This document shows positions 54,570-63,927 of a DNA stretch of 64,000 nt, in pieces. Below the pieces are notes generated by a model that was not told where the DNA came from, ran no database searches, and saw nothing but the letters and a program-made list of their open reading frames with translations. Numbering within the stretch: position 1 is the stretch's first letter; every line of letters starts with the position of its first letter. A program made the position numbers and the translations under genes. The stretch spans positions 336,306-400,305 of the forward strand of contig NZ_FPAC01000002.1 of the NCBI RefSeq assembly GCF_900116105.1, read 5' to 3'. This stretch comes from Paenibacillus sp. 453mf. GTDB taxonomy: Bacteria > Bacillota > Bacilli > Paenibacillales > Paenibacillaceae.

Positions 54570-55391
54570 ATGGAGCTGTTGTTAGAGTATGCATGGGTAC
54601 TGCTTGTGCTCGTTGCTCTAGAGGGATTACTTGCGGCAGATAATGCCCTGGTTCTCGCAATCATGGTTAAGCACCTGCCTGAGGATCAGCGTAAAAAGGC
54701 GTTGTTCTACGGTTTGCTTGGTGCGTTCGTATTTCGTTTGGCATCGCTGTTCATCATTTCATTCTTGGTGGACGTGTGGCAGGTACAGGCCCTCGGAGCC
54801 CTTTACCTCTTGTATATTTCCATAAATCATGTGGTCAAGCATTTTGTTGGCAAGAGGCAGACAGAGGATGCGAAGCCTAAGCCAGAGAAGGCGAAGAAGC
54901 AGTCCGGCTTCTGGATGACCGTACTCAAAGTGGAAGTTGCTGATATCGCTTTTGCAGTTGACTCCATTCTTGCAGCGGTAGCTCTTGCTGTTGCGCTACC
55001 TCCAAGTGGAATTCGGGAGATCGGCGGCCTGGACGGCGGACAGTTCATCGTTATCTTCTTAGGCGGATTTATCGGTCTTGTCATTATGCGTTTCGCGGCA
55101 ACCTTCTTCGTTAAATTGCTTCAGAAGCGTCCTGGACTCGAACTTGCGGCTTTTGTAATCGTAGGTTGGGTAGGGGTTAAGCTCGCTGTAATCACATTGG
55201 CTCACCCTGATGTAGGTTTAATTGATGAGCACTTCCCGCATAATGCTGTATGGAAAGCAAGCTTCTACATTGTACTTGTGTTGATTGCTGTCATTGGATG
55301 GTTCGCTTCTTCGAAGAGAGAAGTTGCCGACGAGGATGTTGCAACCAAGGAAGTCGAGGAAGTACAGCCGGGTAAAGACACATCTAATTAA
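54570..55391 (+). CDS. TerC-family membrane protein (probable Mn2+ exporter)
   Basis: A 273-residue integral membrane protein with about seven helices. TerC landmarks are VALEGLLAADNALVLAIMVK in the first helix, with the conserved acidic AADN, and KVEVADIAFAVDSILAAVALA later. Family members downstream of yybP-ykoY riboswitches (YkoY, YceF, MeeF/MeeY) export manganese or supply it to exoenzymes. ATG 54570 follows AGGAGG. Regulation by the upstream Mn2+ riboswitch is direct sequence evidence for a manganese role. The acidic C-terminus (EVADEDVATKEVEEV) is cytoplasmic. Confidence 0.92.
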   Translation: MELLLEYAWVLLVLVALEGLLAADNALVLAIMVKHLPEDQRKKALFYGLLGAFVFRLASLFIISFLVDVWQVQALGALYLLYISINHVVKHFVGKRQTEDAKPKPEKAKKQSGFWMTVLKVEVADIAFAVDSILAAVALAVALPPSGIREIGGLDGGQFIVIFLGGFIGLVIMRFAATFFVKLLQKRPGLELAAFVIVGWVGVKLAVITLAHPDVGLIDEHFPHNAVWKASFYIVLVLIAVIGWFASSKREVADEDVATKEVEEVQPGKDTSN

Positions 55392-55424
55392 TATCGTAAG
55401 AAACTAATGGCTTGAAGTATGGAT

Positions 55425-55464
55425 AAAGATCCGGAGTTCAATATGAACTCTGGGTCTTTTTTTT
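55425..55464 (+). terminator. Terminator after terC-family gene
   Basis: AAAGATCCGGAGTTCA and TGAACTCTGGGTCTTT form the stem, with a T8 tail. Confidence 0.85.
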
Positions 55465-55582
55465 GTATTTATAAGGACTTTAGCCGTTCTAGTGTCTATA
55501 TCATTTATGGATTGGAAATAATAGAAGTAAAACAAGGGAGAAACTGACGTTATTCTGCGTCAAATAAGGAGGGGGATAGTTA

Positions 55583-56554
55583 ATGGAATTCTCAAAATCT
55601 AGCGATTATGCTGCAAGTTTGCTTGAAAGAGTGGTGCATCGAGTTGAGACGGTTATGGTCGGCAAGAAAGAGGTAATTCGTTTGATCTTGATCGCGATGT
55701 TATCGGGAGGCCATATTTTGCTGGAGGATGTGCCCGGAACAGGCAAGACCAGGCTCATTAAGACGATCGCCTCATGTCTCGGCGCGAGCTTTGGAAGAAT
55801 TCAATTCACTTCAGATGTGATGCCTTCTGATATTACAGGCACATCGGTGTTCAAGCCGAATACAGGAGACTTTGAATATAAATCAGGACCCATTATGGCG
55901 AATATTGTGCTTGGTGATGAGATTAATCGGGCTGCACCAAGAACTCAATCAGCTCTGCTTGAAGCTATGGAAGAGAAAAGTGTAACAGTGGACGGATCTA
56001 CCTATGCGCTGCCTAAGCCCTTCCTGCTTATGGCTACACAGAATCCTTTGCAATTCGAAGGAACGTTTCGTCTTCCGGAGGCGCAGCTGGACCGCTTCAT
56101 GATGAAGCTGAGCTTGGGTTATCCCACGGTGAATGAGGAAGTGGAAATGATGAACCGACAGGGAGGAGTGGGAGATTCATTAATCAGACCGGTTATGCTG
56201 GCAGAAGAGCTTGTCAGAATGCAAAGGGAAGCATCGGCTGTTTTTGTCGATCCGATTATCAAGGAATACATCGCTCAAACTGCAGCAAACTCGAGAATAC
56301 ATCCAGAGCTCATACTCGGCATTAGTCCAAGAGGAAGCATTGCCTGGATGTGTGCTGCACAAGCAGCGGCTTACATGAACGGTCGAATGTATGTAATTCC
56401 CGATGACGTTAAGGAAGTCGCTGTTCCCGTACTATCTCACCGTATTCGGAGTCGTGGAGAGCTATCCCGCAATCATCATTCAGACTCCATCGTTCGTTCC
56501 TTGCTACAGGATACTCCGATTCCAATTCAGCAGCCTGCGCGGGCAAGAGGCTGA
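55583..56554 (+). CDS. MoxR-family AAA+ ATPase
   Basis: A 323-residue AAA+ ATPase of the MoxR class, chaperone-like proteins that work with partner proteins encoded beside them. Walker A is EDVPGTGKTRLIKTIA near 54. Walker B is VLGDEINRAAPRTQSALLEAMEE near 110. Sensor 1 is MATQNPLQFEGTFRLPEAQLDRF, and the lid carries GISPRGSIAWMCAAQA. ATG 55583 follows AAGGAGGGGG. The DUF58 gene starts six bases after the stop and the transglutaminase gene follows, the classic cassette. Confidence 0.95.
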   Translation: MEFSKSSDYAASLLERVVHRVETVMVGKKEVIRLILIAMLSGGHILLEDVPGTGKTRLIKTIASCLGASFGRIQFTSDVMPSDITGTSVFKPNTGDFEYKSGPIMANIVLGDEINRAAPRTQSALLEAMEEKSVTVDGSTYALPKPFLLMATQNPLQFEGTFRLPEAQLDRFMMKLSLGYPTVNEEVEMMNRQGGVGDSLIRPVMLAEELVRMQREASAVFVDPIIKEYIAQTAANSRIHPELILGISPRGSIAWMCAAQAAAYMNGRMYVIPDDVKEVAVPVLSHRIRSRGELSRNHHSDSIVRSLLQDTPIPIQQPARARG

Positions 56555-56560
56555 TGAAAT

Positions 56561-57778
56561 ATGTTGTGGAGGACTTGTCGTAACTGGTTGTTCATGGTGA
56601 TGCTGCTAGCTGGCTTGTCGCTTGCTTACCATATCCAAGGTGGAGGCACATTACTGTTTCTCTTGATTTGCTGTACAGCAATAGCTTGTTATGGATTAAT
56701 CATTCTCGGGCTGAAGCCGCGGAATATACGAATCATGCGGACATTGGAAGCGGAAAGAGTAACAGCTGGAGATAAAGTGACCGTACGTATTTACCTTGAG
56801 GCGGATGTACCTTTGTTACTCCGCTGGCTGAGAATTGAAGAGGCTGCATCTTATTCTCAGCTTGAACATAAACAGCTGATTTTTACGGGACGATCACGCA
56901 TCTATCAATACAACTATACGATTCGTGCGGTGCATAGAGGAGTGTATGCGTTTGACACCTGCAAGGTGATCTGGGGAGATGTGTTCGGTTGGTTTACAGG
57001 CAGCTGTCTGATTGAGGCACCCTGTACATTGATTGTTCATCCATCACTCCAGTCAGGCTCGGGACATGTACGTTCTGGTTTGACGAGAACCTGGGAAGGT
57101 CAGGATTCCCACTCAAGCTATCATCAGACCTTATTAGGGACAGAAGTCAGAGAGTATGTCCAAGGAGATCCGCTCCGTCATATCCATTGGAAGAGCACGG
57201 CTCGCAGCGGGAAGCTGCAGGTCCGGGTTCCAGAGGAACAGAGCGGCGGGCAGGTCTATCTCCTGCTGGATAACAATATCCATGCCTATGTGTGTAAACG
57301 GGCAGAAGGCGGTAGTCAGTTTTCATGGGATGCCTATGAGAAAGCTGTTTCTACCTGTGCGGATCTTCTCCGTTCTTCATATGAAGAGGGGAGGGGTGCT
57401 CATTTGACCGTTTTTAATTTGGATAGGGCTGAGGACAACAATAAATCTGAACTCCAATGGACCGCTTTACCTACCACCCCTGTCGGACAAGCGAAAGACT
57501 TTGAACAATTGGATTATTTGGCAGCTCTTGAACCGGCAGGGACATGGAATGATCGAGGAAGAGAGCTTGAGTCTCAGGAGAGGGGAAGCAGGCTCTATAC
57601 CCCTTCTTTTTATGGCAATCTTGCCCCAGGCTCCCAAATCTATATGATTACTGGCAGGTCAACGGAATTGAATAAAATGATCAGTGAGCATTACAGCAGA
57701 CAGCATGTACAGGTTAATTTATATGAAGTGATCGGAATCGGCGTTGATCGGATGAATTCAAGGACCGATGCCGTGTAG
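56561..57778 (+). CDS. DUF58-domain protein
   Basis: A 405-residue membrane-linked protein. Two N-terminal helices (LFMVMLLAGLSLAYHI and TLLFLLICCTAIACYGLIIL) precede a beta-rich region and the DUF58 block GTEVREYVQGDPLRHIHWKS through TARSGKLQVRVPEEQSGGQVYLLLD, which resembles a von Willebrand A-type fold. It is the usual middle partner between MoxR and a transglutaminase-like protein. Start ATG 56561, six bases after moxR, implies translational coupling. The process served is unknown; an envelope role is often suggested. Confidence 0.9.
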   Translation: MLWRTCRNWLFMVMLLAGLSLAYHIQGGGTLLFLLICCTAIACYGLIILGLKPRNIRIMRTLEAERVTAGDKVTVRIYLEADVPLLLRWLRIEEAASYSQLEHKQLIFTGRSRIYQYNYTIRAVHRGVYAFDTCKVIWGDVFGWFTGSCLIEAPCTLIVHPSLQSGSGHVRSGLTRTWEGQDSHSSYHQTLLGTEVREYVQGDPLRHIHWKSTARSGKLQVRVPEEQSGGQVYLLLDNNIHAYVCKRAEGGSQFSWDAYEKAVSTCADLLRSSYEEGRGAHLTVFNLDRAEDNNKSELQWTALPTTPVGQAKDFEQLDYLAALEPAGTWNDRGRELESQERGSRLYTPSFYGNLAPGSQIYMITGRSTELNKMISEHYSRQHVQVNLYEVIGIGVDRMNSRTDAV

Positions 57779-57806
57779 TAGGACATAAGGGAGGAGGAAT
57801 GACTAC

Positions 57807-60107
57807 ATGTACAATCAGAAAAGTCTTGATCAGAAAGAAGTCGGTACCGCAACAGCTTATCAGGAACCTTGGTATTTCCGCGCAGTGGCCTCAATTGCCT
57901 TATTTATTATGTTTCTAGAATGGCTGAGGCCGGGAGGGATAAGTGGGGATCTAAGGAGCCCGACCTCCGTTATTCTGATTGTGCTGACCCTTCTCTTGCT
58001 GCTGATCGGTACATGGAGCTTGTCACTCGGCAGCTCCCTTTTGATCCGGTTTGTCATTTCATTCATAGGCTTGTGGTGGATGGTGAAGGAGATATCAGGT
58101 GTAGACTGGATGCTTCAATATCCGTTGATTCTCAAGCAGGATATCTCAATTTGGTTAAATAATGACGGCATCTGGCTTATAAGTGATGAGACGAAGACGA
58201 TATTGGTTATGCTGGGCTGGTCCTTGTTTGTGAGTGCTGTACAAATACTGGTCATCCAGCTAAGAACCGTCCTGTTATTTGGTGTGGTGACATCTTTGTA
58301 TGTCTTCGGTGTTGAATTGATAAATGGTGAAAGTAAGACAGACGCAATGATTCGAATTATCAGCTGTTTTTTATTTTTACAAACACTCATGCAGCTTCCG
58401 AAGCTTAACAGTATGAGCTTCTCGATTCGTGGCAAGGACAAGAATCGCCATCTGATGTGGATAGGAATTGCTATGGGATCTGCGCTTCTGGTTGGAGGTG
58501 CGGCTGCCCTGTCTTCGGTTCTTCCTGCCAAATCCCCTGATCCAAATGTTCTGGCTGATGCAAGGGAACGTCTTATCGATTGGGCGGATGGACTGCAATC
58601 ATCACCATCTGAATCCGCCTTGGCTAGGACGGGGTATGACAATGGAGGTAGTGACATGGGCGCGCCTCTTGTTTCCAACAATGAAGTGTTTTTTACGGCA
58701 TACAGTCCTGTGGCGACTTACTGGAGAGGGCAGTCCCGCTCAATCTATGATGGACGAAGCTGGAAGGGTGAATATAATGATGAGGAATTCAAACATTACA
58801 TCAGCACGACTGGCCGTATCCGAGAGGATGAGATTGAGGAGAATCCCTATTTTCGCCTGATCCAACAAACGGTCGAGCTGCAGACACCAGCTCAGGGTGG
58901 CACAGACATTTTTACAGGTGGAGTGCCTGTTCGTATAACCCTCCAACAATCTGAGAGTGTCGACTTTCCACAGAATGAGAAAGATTACGCTGGACAAAAT
59001 AAAGGTAACCAGCAGTTTCCGTATATAGTGAGTGATTTTGCCTCAGGTAATTTAAGATTTGATGATATGCAGTCAGACGGCTACAAGTCTGTGACCAGCT
59101 ACAGTGCAGATGTTTTGGTTCCTGTCGACGATCTAAGCAGCCTCCGTAAAGTTTCGGGTGCCGATCCTGCAGAGATTAAACGCACGAATCTGCAGCTGCC
59201 GGAGACTCTGCCAAACCGGATTAGAGAGCTCGGAGCCCATATTACAGCCGGAACAACGAATAGATATGATGCTGTAAGTAAGGTAGCATCCTATTTGAGA
59301 TCGAATTACTCCTACAGTCTGGATACTAGAGTACCCCAGGCTGGCAAGGATTTCGTAGATGATTTTTTGTTTACAACGAAAAAGGGTTATTGCAATCATT
59401 TCTCGACTTCAATGGTTGTGCTGCTTCGCAGTCAGGGAATTCCAGCGAGGTATGTGCAGGGTTTTGGCCCGGGGCAACGCAGTGATCAGCAATTAAACAA
59501 GTATACGGTGACTCATGGTGATGCTCATGCTTGGGCAGAGGTGTATTTTCCGAGTGTAGGGTGGATTCCATTTGAGGCAACTCCCGGATATGGCTTAGAA
59601 GAGCTTGGAGCTGCGGGATCCATCGAATCTAACGAAGCTGTGCAATCAGAGGCACAAGATGTAATGAGCATGGTGCACGAGTTTAGCAGAGCTTTAAAAA
59701 GCCGATTAACGGCCATTATGCACCCGTTGACGCTGTCTGTGGCAACTGCCTGCGCACTGTTGCTTGCGGCAGCGGTGCATGCGGGGCGAAGCTACAGCCC
59801 CGCGATAAGGCTCAGGCTGCGGTTGATCTGGCCGCGCAGCCATGCCTTCCCAGACCGTGAGCGCCTCCTGCGTGTGGGAGCACCGGTCTGGGATCGAATC
59901 GCGCAGCAATATGGTGTGCGCGAGCAGGGGGTTACGCTGCGTGAATACACCGCAGCCTTGCCTCTGGGCGGTACTCCCGTACACGATGAGGTACGGCAGT
60001 TCGCTGCAGATTGGGAGGCTCTGGTTTATGCATCAGAGCCGTTCTCTCGGGTAGCCAGCTTAGCATTTATGAAGCGGTGTCTGCGGATTTCGAAGTCACT
60101 TAGATAA
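57807..60107 (+). CDS. transglutaminase-like membrane protein (TgpA/DUF3488 type)
   Basis: A 766-residue protein. About six N-terminal helices (DUF3488 region, residues 25-230) precede an extracytoplasmic transglutaminase-core domain with the Cys-His-Asp set: KKGYCNHFSTSMVVLLRSQG (Cys), GDAHAWAEVYFPSVGW (His) and FEATPGYG nearby. A further helix (LTLSVATACALLLAAAV) leads to a cytoplasmic DUF4129-like tail (REYTAALPLGGTPVHDEVRQ). ATG 57807 follows GGGAGGAGG. It is the third gene of the moxR cassette. Bases about 59720-60060 (tail) are much more GC-rich than the rest. Confidence 0.93.
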   Translation: MYNQKSLDQKEVGTATAYQEPWYFRAVASIALFIMFLEWLRPGGISGDLRSPTSVILIVLTLLLLLIGTWSLSLGSSLLIRFVISFIGLWWMVKEISGVDWMLQYPLILKQDISIWLNNDGIWLISDETKTILVMLGWSLFVSAVQILVIQLRTVLLFGVVTSLYVFGVELINGESKTDAMIRIISCFLFLQTLMQLPKLNSMSFSIRGKDKNRHLMWIGIAMGSALLVGGAAALSSVLPAKSPDPNVLADARERLIDWADGLQSSPSESALARTGYDNGGSDMGAPLVSNNEVFFTAYSPVATYWRGQSRSIYDGRSWKGEYNDEEFKHYISTTGRIREDEIEENPYFRLIQQTVELQTPAQGGTDIFTGGVPVRITLQQSESVDFPQNEKDYAGQNKGNQQFPYIVSDFASGNLRFDDMQSDGYKSVTSYSADVLVPVDDLSSLRKVSGADPAEIKRTNLQLPETLPNRIRELGAHITAGTTNRYDAVSKVASYLRSNYSYSLDTRVPQAGKDFVDDFLFTTKKGYCNHFSTSMVVLLRSQGIPARYVQGFGPGQRSDQQLNKYTVTHGDAHAWAEVYFPSVGWIPFEATPGYGLEELGAAGSIESNEAVQSEAQDVMSMVHEFSRALKSRLTAIMHPLTLSVATACALLLAAAVHAGRSYSPAIRLRLRLIWPRSHAFPDRERLLRVGAPVWDRIAQQYGVREQGVTLREYTAALPLGGTPVHDEVRQFAADWEALVYASEPFSRVASLAFMKRCLRISKSLR

Positions 60108-60190
60108 TAAACTGTTCACGAATATACATTTTGGATGTGGTGACTTTTTGATTTACATTATTTCTTAATGATGAAGAGGACGAGCTATCC

Positions 60191-60220
60191 TTGACGTTAG
60201 GTTTTGTCGTTCAGTATAAT
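60191..60220 (+). promoter_or_regulatory. Promoter of guaA
   Basis: TTGACG (60191-60196), an 18-base spacer and TATAAT (60215-60220) lie 30 bases before the guaA start. No purine aptamer is present here. Confidence 0.65.
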
Positions 60221-60249
60221 TAATCTCATTAATTGAGGGAGGCTCGGTA

Positions 60250-61788
60250 ATGATAAAGCCAAATGAAATTGTTGTTGTTCTTGATTTCGGGGGACAATAC
60301 AACCAACTAATTGCGAGAAGAATTCGTGATCTCGGAGTATACAGCGAACTGCTTCCATATAACACGCCTGTTGAGAAGATTCGTGAAATTGCACCTAAAG
60401 GGATTGTCTTCTCTGGTGGACCGTCCAGTGTTTACGCAGAAAATGCACCACATGTAGATCCAGCTATTTATGAACTGGGATTGCCGATCTTCGGTATTTG
60501 TTACGGTATGCAGCTCATGGCGCATCAGCTTGAAGGTAAAGTAGAGCGTGCCCATAAGCGTGAATACGGTAAAGCGGATGTGCTGTTTAATGAAGGCTCC
60601 CATCTTGCAAAAGGGCTTGAAGCGAACCAAACCGTGTGGATGAGTCATGGTGACCACGTGGTTACATTGCCTTCCGGCTTCCGTCTTGACGCAGGTACGG
60701 AAAGTGCGCCAATCGCGGCGATGAGTCATCCAGAACGCAACTTGTTTGCGGTTCAGTTCCACCCAGAAGTACGTCATTCTGTGAACGGTAACGATATGAT
60801 TCGTAACTTCTTGTATGAAGTGTGCGGCTGTGAAGGCAACTGGAGCATGGAAACATTCATCGAGGACAAGATTCGTGATATTCGTGAAACGGTTGGCGAC
60901 AAGAAGGTACTGTGCGCGCTAAGCGGCGGTGTTGATTCTTCTGTTGTAGCGATCCTGCTTCACAAAGCGATCGGTGATCAGTTGACTTGTATGTTTATTG
61001 ACCACGGATTACTGCGCAAAGGTGAAGCAGAGAGCGTTATGGAGACCTTTGTTGGCAAGTTTGATATGAAAGTCGTTAAGATAGATGCTCGTGATCGCTT
61101 TATGTCCAAGCTTGAAGGCGTTGATGATCCTGAGAAAAAACGTAAAATCATCGGTAATGAGTTCATTTATGTATTTGATGAAGAGTCCAGCAAGTTCGAT
61201 GATTTTGATTTCTTGGCACAAGGTACGCTCTATACAGATATCGTAGAGAGCGGTACCGCTACAGCACAAACCATTAAATCTCACCATAATGTAGGCGGAC
61301 TGCCTGAGGATATGAGATTTAAGCTGATCGAACCGCTTAATGCTCTATTCAAGGATGAAGTGCGTATCGTGGGATCTGAGTGTGGATTGCCGGATGAAAT
61401 TGTTCATCGTCAGCCTTTCCCTGGTCCAGGTCTTGCAATTCGTGTGCTTGGTGAAGTCACAGAAGAGAAGCTGAAGATCGTTCGTGATTCGGATTACATC
61501 CTGCGTGAGGAGATTGCCAAAGCAGGTCTTGATCGTGAGATCTGGCAGTATTTCACTGCGCTTCCAAACATGAAGAGTGTTGGTGTAATGGGGGATGCTC
61601 GTACGTATTCATATACTGTAGGTATACGTGCCGTAACGTCCATCGACGGTATGACGGCGGACTGGGCGCGTATCCCTTGGGATGTGCTTGAGAAAATCTC
61701 TGTCCGTATTGTCAATGAGGTAGATAACGTAAACCGTATCGTTTACGATGTGACGAGCAAACCGCCTGCTACAATCGAGTGGGAATAG
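60250..61788 (+). CDS. guaA: GMP synthase [glutamine-hydrolysing]
   Basis: A 512-residue enzyme converting XMP to GMP. The class I glutaminase domain has its Cys in [14 protein letters not shown] near 86 and His/Glu in [12 protein letters not shown]. The ATP pyrophosphatase domain has the PP-loop [19 protein letters not shown]. The C-terminal dimerisation domain holds [20 protein letters not shown] and ends [12 protein letters not shown] 60250 follows GGGAGGCTCGGTA. A terminator follows. The purine permease gene lies next downstream under separate control. Confidence 0.98.
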   Translation: MIKPNEIVVVLDFGGQYNQLIARRIRDLGVYSELLPYNTPVEKIREIAPKGIVFSGGPSSVYAENAPHVDPAIYELGLPIFGICYGMQLMAHQLEGKVERAHKREYGKADVLFNEGSHLAKGLEANQTVWMSHGDHVVTLPSGFRLDAGTESAPIAAMSHPERNLFAVQFHPEVRHSVNGNDMIRNFLYEVCGCEGNWSMETFIEDKIRDIRETVGDKKVLCALSGGVDSSVVAILLHKAIGDQLTCMFIDHGLLRKGEAESVMETFVGKFDMKVVKIDARDRFMSKLEGVDDPEKKRKIIGNEFIYVFDEESSKFDDFDFLAQGTLYTDIVESGTATAQTIKSHHNVGGLPEDMRFKLIEPLNALFKDEVRIVGSECGLPDEIVHRQPFPGPGLAIRVLGEVTEEKLKIVRDSDYILREEIAKAGLDREIWQYFTALPNMKSVGVMGDARTYSYTVGIRAVTSIDGMTADWARIPWDVLEKISVRIVNEVDNVNRIVYDVTSKPPATIEWE

Positions 61789-61843
61789 GATTATCGAATT
61801 CGAATAGAATTATCGAGTAGGATCAGACAACTCGGTATATAAT

Positions 61844-61892
61844 GAGAAGAGTTTTCGACATCGTGTCGAAGGCTCTTCATTTTCCTTTTTTA
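61844..61892 (+). terminator. Rho-independent terminator after guaA
   Basis: GAAGAGTTTTCGACA pairs with TGTCGAAGGCTCTTC, followed by a T-rich tail. Confidence 0.85.
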
Positions 61893-61936
61893 GAAAAAAC
61901 ATGAAAATTCATGTCATTCTTTTCTGTTAATTTTCA

Positions 61937-61958
61937 TGTTCGTGAAATTGCCGAACAT
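61937..61958 (+). promoter_or_regulatory. PurR-box-like inverted repeat
   Basis: ATGTTCG-N9-CGAACAT is a perfect inverted repeat whose arms match the CCGAACAT core of Bacillus PurR boxes. It sits about 40 bases upstream of the permease promoter. The spacing between arms is shorter than I recall for Bacillus PurBox pairs. Confidence 0.5.
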
Positions 61959-61996
61959 TGGTAGTATTTAAACTTTGGATTATTCGTATTTTTATA

Positions 61997-62025
61997 TTGA
62001 CAATTTTACATATCCCTCCTAGAAT
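61997..62025 (+). promoter_or_regulatory. Promoter of the purine permease transcript
   Basis: TTGACA (61997-62002), a 17-base spacer and TAGAAT (62020-62025) stand 30 bases before the purine aptamer. Confidence 0.7.
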
Positions 62026-62054
62026 GAGACAAGGAAAACCAATAAACACATGCT

Positions 62055-62124
62055 TTTTCGTATAATCTCGGGGATTTGGCCCGGGAGTCTCTACGAGATC
62101 ACCATAATGATCTGGCTACGAAAA
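62055..62124 (+). ncRNA. purine riboswitch, guanine/hypoxanthine type
   Basis: P1 is TTTTCGTA/TACGAAAA. The core carries TATAATCTCGGGGATTTGGC and CCGGGAGTCTCTACGAGATC, then ACCATAATGATCTGGC. The ligand-pairing base directly before the 3' P1 strand is C (62116), which selects guanine or hypoxanthine; adenine switches have T there. A terminator and a purine permease gene follow. Confidence 0.93.
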
Positions 62125-62220
62125 GAAGAGAAGTGCAATTTCAGAAGGTGCTGACACTGTCCAATGATCGGAATCATGTGTAAGCTGCTTTTTGATTGCT
62201 TTAGTGTCTCTTTTTAGCGT

Positions 62221-62256
62221 AAGCCCATGAAGATCAGACATCTTTGCGGGCTTTTT
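62221..62256 (+). terminator. Riboswitch-controlled terminator ahead of purine permease
   Basis: AAGCCC...AAGAT pairs with ATCTT...GGGCTT and is followed by T5. It lies between the aptamer and the permease ribosome site. Confidence 0.75.
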
Positions 62257-62303
62257 GTCGTTTTAAGGTAACCGACTTATCTCTAAGGAGGAATATTCGG
62301 ATT

Positions 62304-63671
62304 ATGGAGCGGTTCTTTAAATTAAGGGATCACGGGACAAATGTCAGAACAGAAGTTATTGCAGGTTTAACCACATTCATGACCATGGCTTATATCTTGG
62401 TGGTCAACAATGTATTTCTTGGACCAGACGGAGCCGGGATGCCGGCTAACGGCGTATTTTTTGCCACAGCGGTAGGTGCAGGTCTTATAACCATATTGAT
62501 GGGGCTTGTAGTAAACGTTCCGATTGCGCTCGCTCCCGGGATGGGTCTTAATGCATATTTCATGACGGTCGTACTTAGCTCGGGTGGCGCGATTACTTGG
62601 CAGGCTGCGCTCGGTGCGGTATTTATTTCAGGTTTGATTTTTATCTTACTTACGGTAACGAAAGTCCGGCAGATGCTGCTCGTGGCTGTACCGGAAAGTA
62701 TTAAGATGGCAATAACCGTCGGGATTGGCTTGTTTATCGCTGTGATCGGTCTTAAAATGGCTAATATCGTAGTAGCGAATGTGAATCCGGGTACTGACAT
62801 TGCAGGTCCTGTTCCAGGCGGCAGCTTTAATCTAGCTTTTGGTAACCTGACACATGCTGACGTTATTTTGACGCTGATCGGACTATTGATTATTGCAGTA
62901 CTGATGGTTATCAAAGTGAAGGGTGCAATGCTCATCGGTATCGTTGCAACAACACTGATCGGTATCCCGATGGGGGTAACGGATGTAAGCGGATTGTCCT
63001 CCGCAAGCTGGCTTCCTAGCTTTGACGATTTGACATTTGGCCAACTGGATTTGGGAGCGGCACTCCAGGTTGGACTCTTTGAAATTATCTTTGTATTTAC
63101 ATTTGTCGAATTGTTCGATACCTTCGGCACTTTGGTTGGAACTACGACACGCATGGGACTGTTCAAGAATAAAGAAAAAGGCGAGAAAGTTGTCGGCAAA
63201 GCGATGCTCGTTGATGCTGTCGGCGTAAGTGCTGGTGCGGTTATTGGTACAAGTACAATTACTTCTTATGTAGAGAGTTCTTCTGGGGTAGAAGCGGGTG
63301 GACGTACAGGACTGACGGCGGTAACAACAGGGATTATGTTCCTGTTGGCATTGTTCATTGCTCCACTAGCGCTGATCGTGCCTTCTGCAGCGACATCTCC
63401 GGCGCTTATTATTGTAGGGGTTCTGATGATGAGTCAAGTCCGCAACATTGACTGGGATGATTTCCTTCATGCGTTCCCGGCGTTCTTGACAATCGTTATG
63501 ATGCCGCTGACGAATAGTATTGCTAACGGTATATCGCTTGGTATTATTTCTTATGTAGTACTCGCAGCGTTCTCTAACATTGCAACAAGCCGCAAAGTGA
63601 AGATTCATTGGTTAATGTGGGTGTTGTTTATCATTGTATTGATTAGATATATCTTTATAGGTGCGGAGTAA
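62304..63671 (+). CDS. pbuG: hypoxanthine/guanine permease, AzgA/PbuG type
   Basis: A 455-residue NCS2-related nucleobase:H+ symporter of the AzgA-like group. Landmarks are TEVIAGLTTFMTMAYILVVNN at the start, NVPIALAPGMGLNAYFMTVV, and the late FVELFDTFGTLVGTTTRMG and STITSYVESSSGVEAGGRTG. The open frame reaches back to 62244, overlapping the leader terminator, but AAGGAGG at 62285-62291 supports ATG 62304. The guanine riboswitch and PurR-like site upstream agree with PbuG of Bacillus. Placement after guaA is also shared with Bacillus. Confidence 0.93.
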   Translation: MERFFKLRDHGTNVRTEVIAGLTTFMTMAYILVVNNVFLGPDGAGMPANGVFFATAVGAGLITILMGLVVNVPIALAPGMGLNAYFMTVVLSSGGAITWQAALGAVFISGLIFILLTVTKVRQMLLVAVPESIKMAITVGIGLFIAVIGLKMANIVVANVNPGTDIAGPVPGGSFNLAFGNLTHADVILTLIGLLIIAVLMVIKVKGAMLIGIVATTLIGIPMGVTDVSGLSSASWLPSFDDLTFGQLDLGAALQVGLFEIIFVFTFVELFDTFGTLVGTTTRMGLFKNKEKGEKVVGKAMLVDAVGVSAGAVIGTSTITSYVESSSGVEAGGRTGLTAVTTGIMFLLALFIAPLALIVPSAATSPALIIVGVLMMSQVRNIDWDDFLHAFPAFLTIVMMPLTNSIANGISLGIISYVVLAAFSNIATSRKVKIHWLMWVLFIIVLIRYIFIGAE

Positions 63672-63725
63672 CATATATTATAGAAGATATAGCAGAGTGC
63701 TGTATTACGAATATGTTGAATGTAG

Positions 63726-63765
63726 AGAGAATCCTGTTCATGATGAATAGGGTTCTCTTTATTTT
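63726..63765 (+). terminator. Rho-independent terminator after pbuG
   Basis: AGAGAATCCTGTTCA pairs with TGAATAGGGTTCTCT, then T-rich sequence. Confidence 0.85.
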
Positions 63766-63864
63766 ATACTGCGGTCTTGATAGTGACTGATCTGTGAGAG
63801 AACAATGGATTTTTGGTTCATTATATATAGATAATTATCAAGTTCATAAACGTTTGATGGAGTA

Positions 63865-63927
63865 GAGAAAGTTTTATATATTTTTTTTAAAAAAAGTGTT
63901 GCATAATTTTTATGAGCATGGTATATT
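63865..63927 (+). promoter_or_regulatory. Strong promoter with A/T-rich UP element, reading out of the window
   Basis: TTGCAT (63899-63904), a 17-base spacer and TATATT (63922-63927) are preceded by a T-run/A-run stretch (TTTTATATATTTTTTTTAAA) like rRNA-promoter UP elements. About 70 bases of leader follow (CCGGCCAAGAAATAAGCCG onward) with no start codon preceded by a ribosome site. A stable-RNA operon is likely beyond the edge. The 329 bases after pbuG hold no protein gene. Confidence 0.55.
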
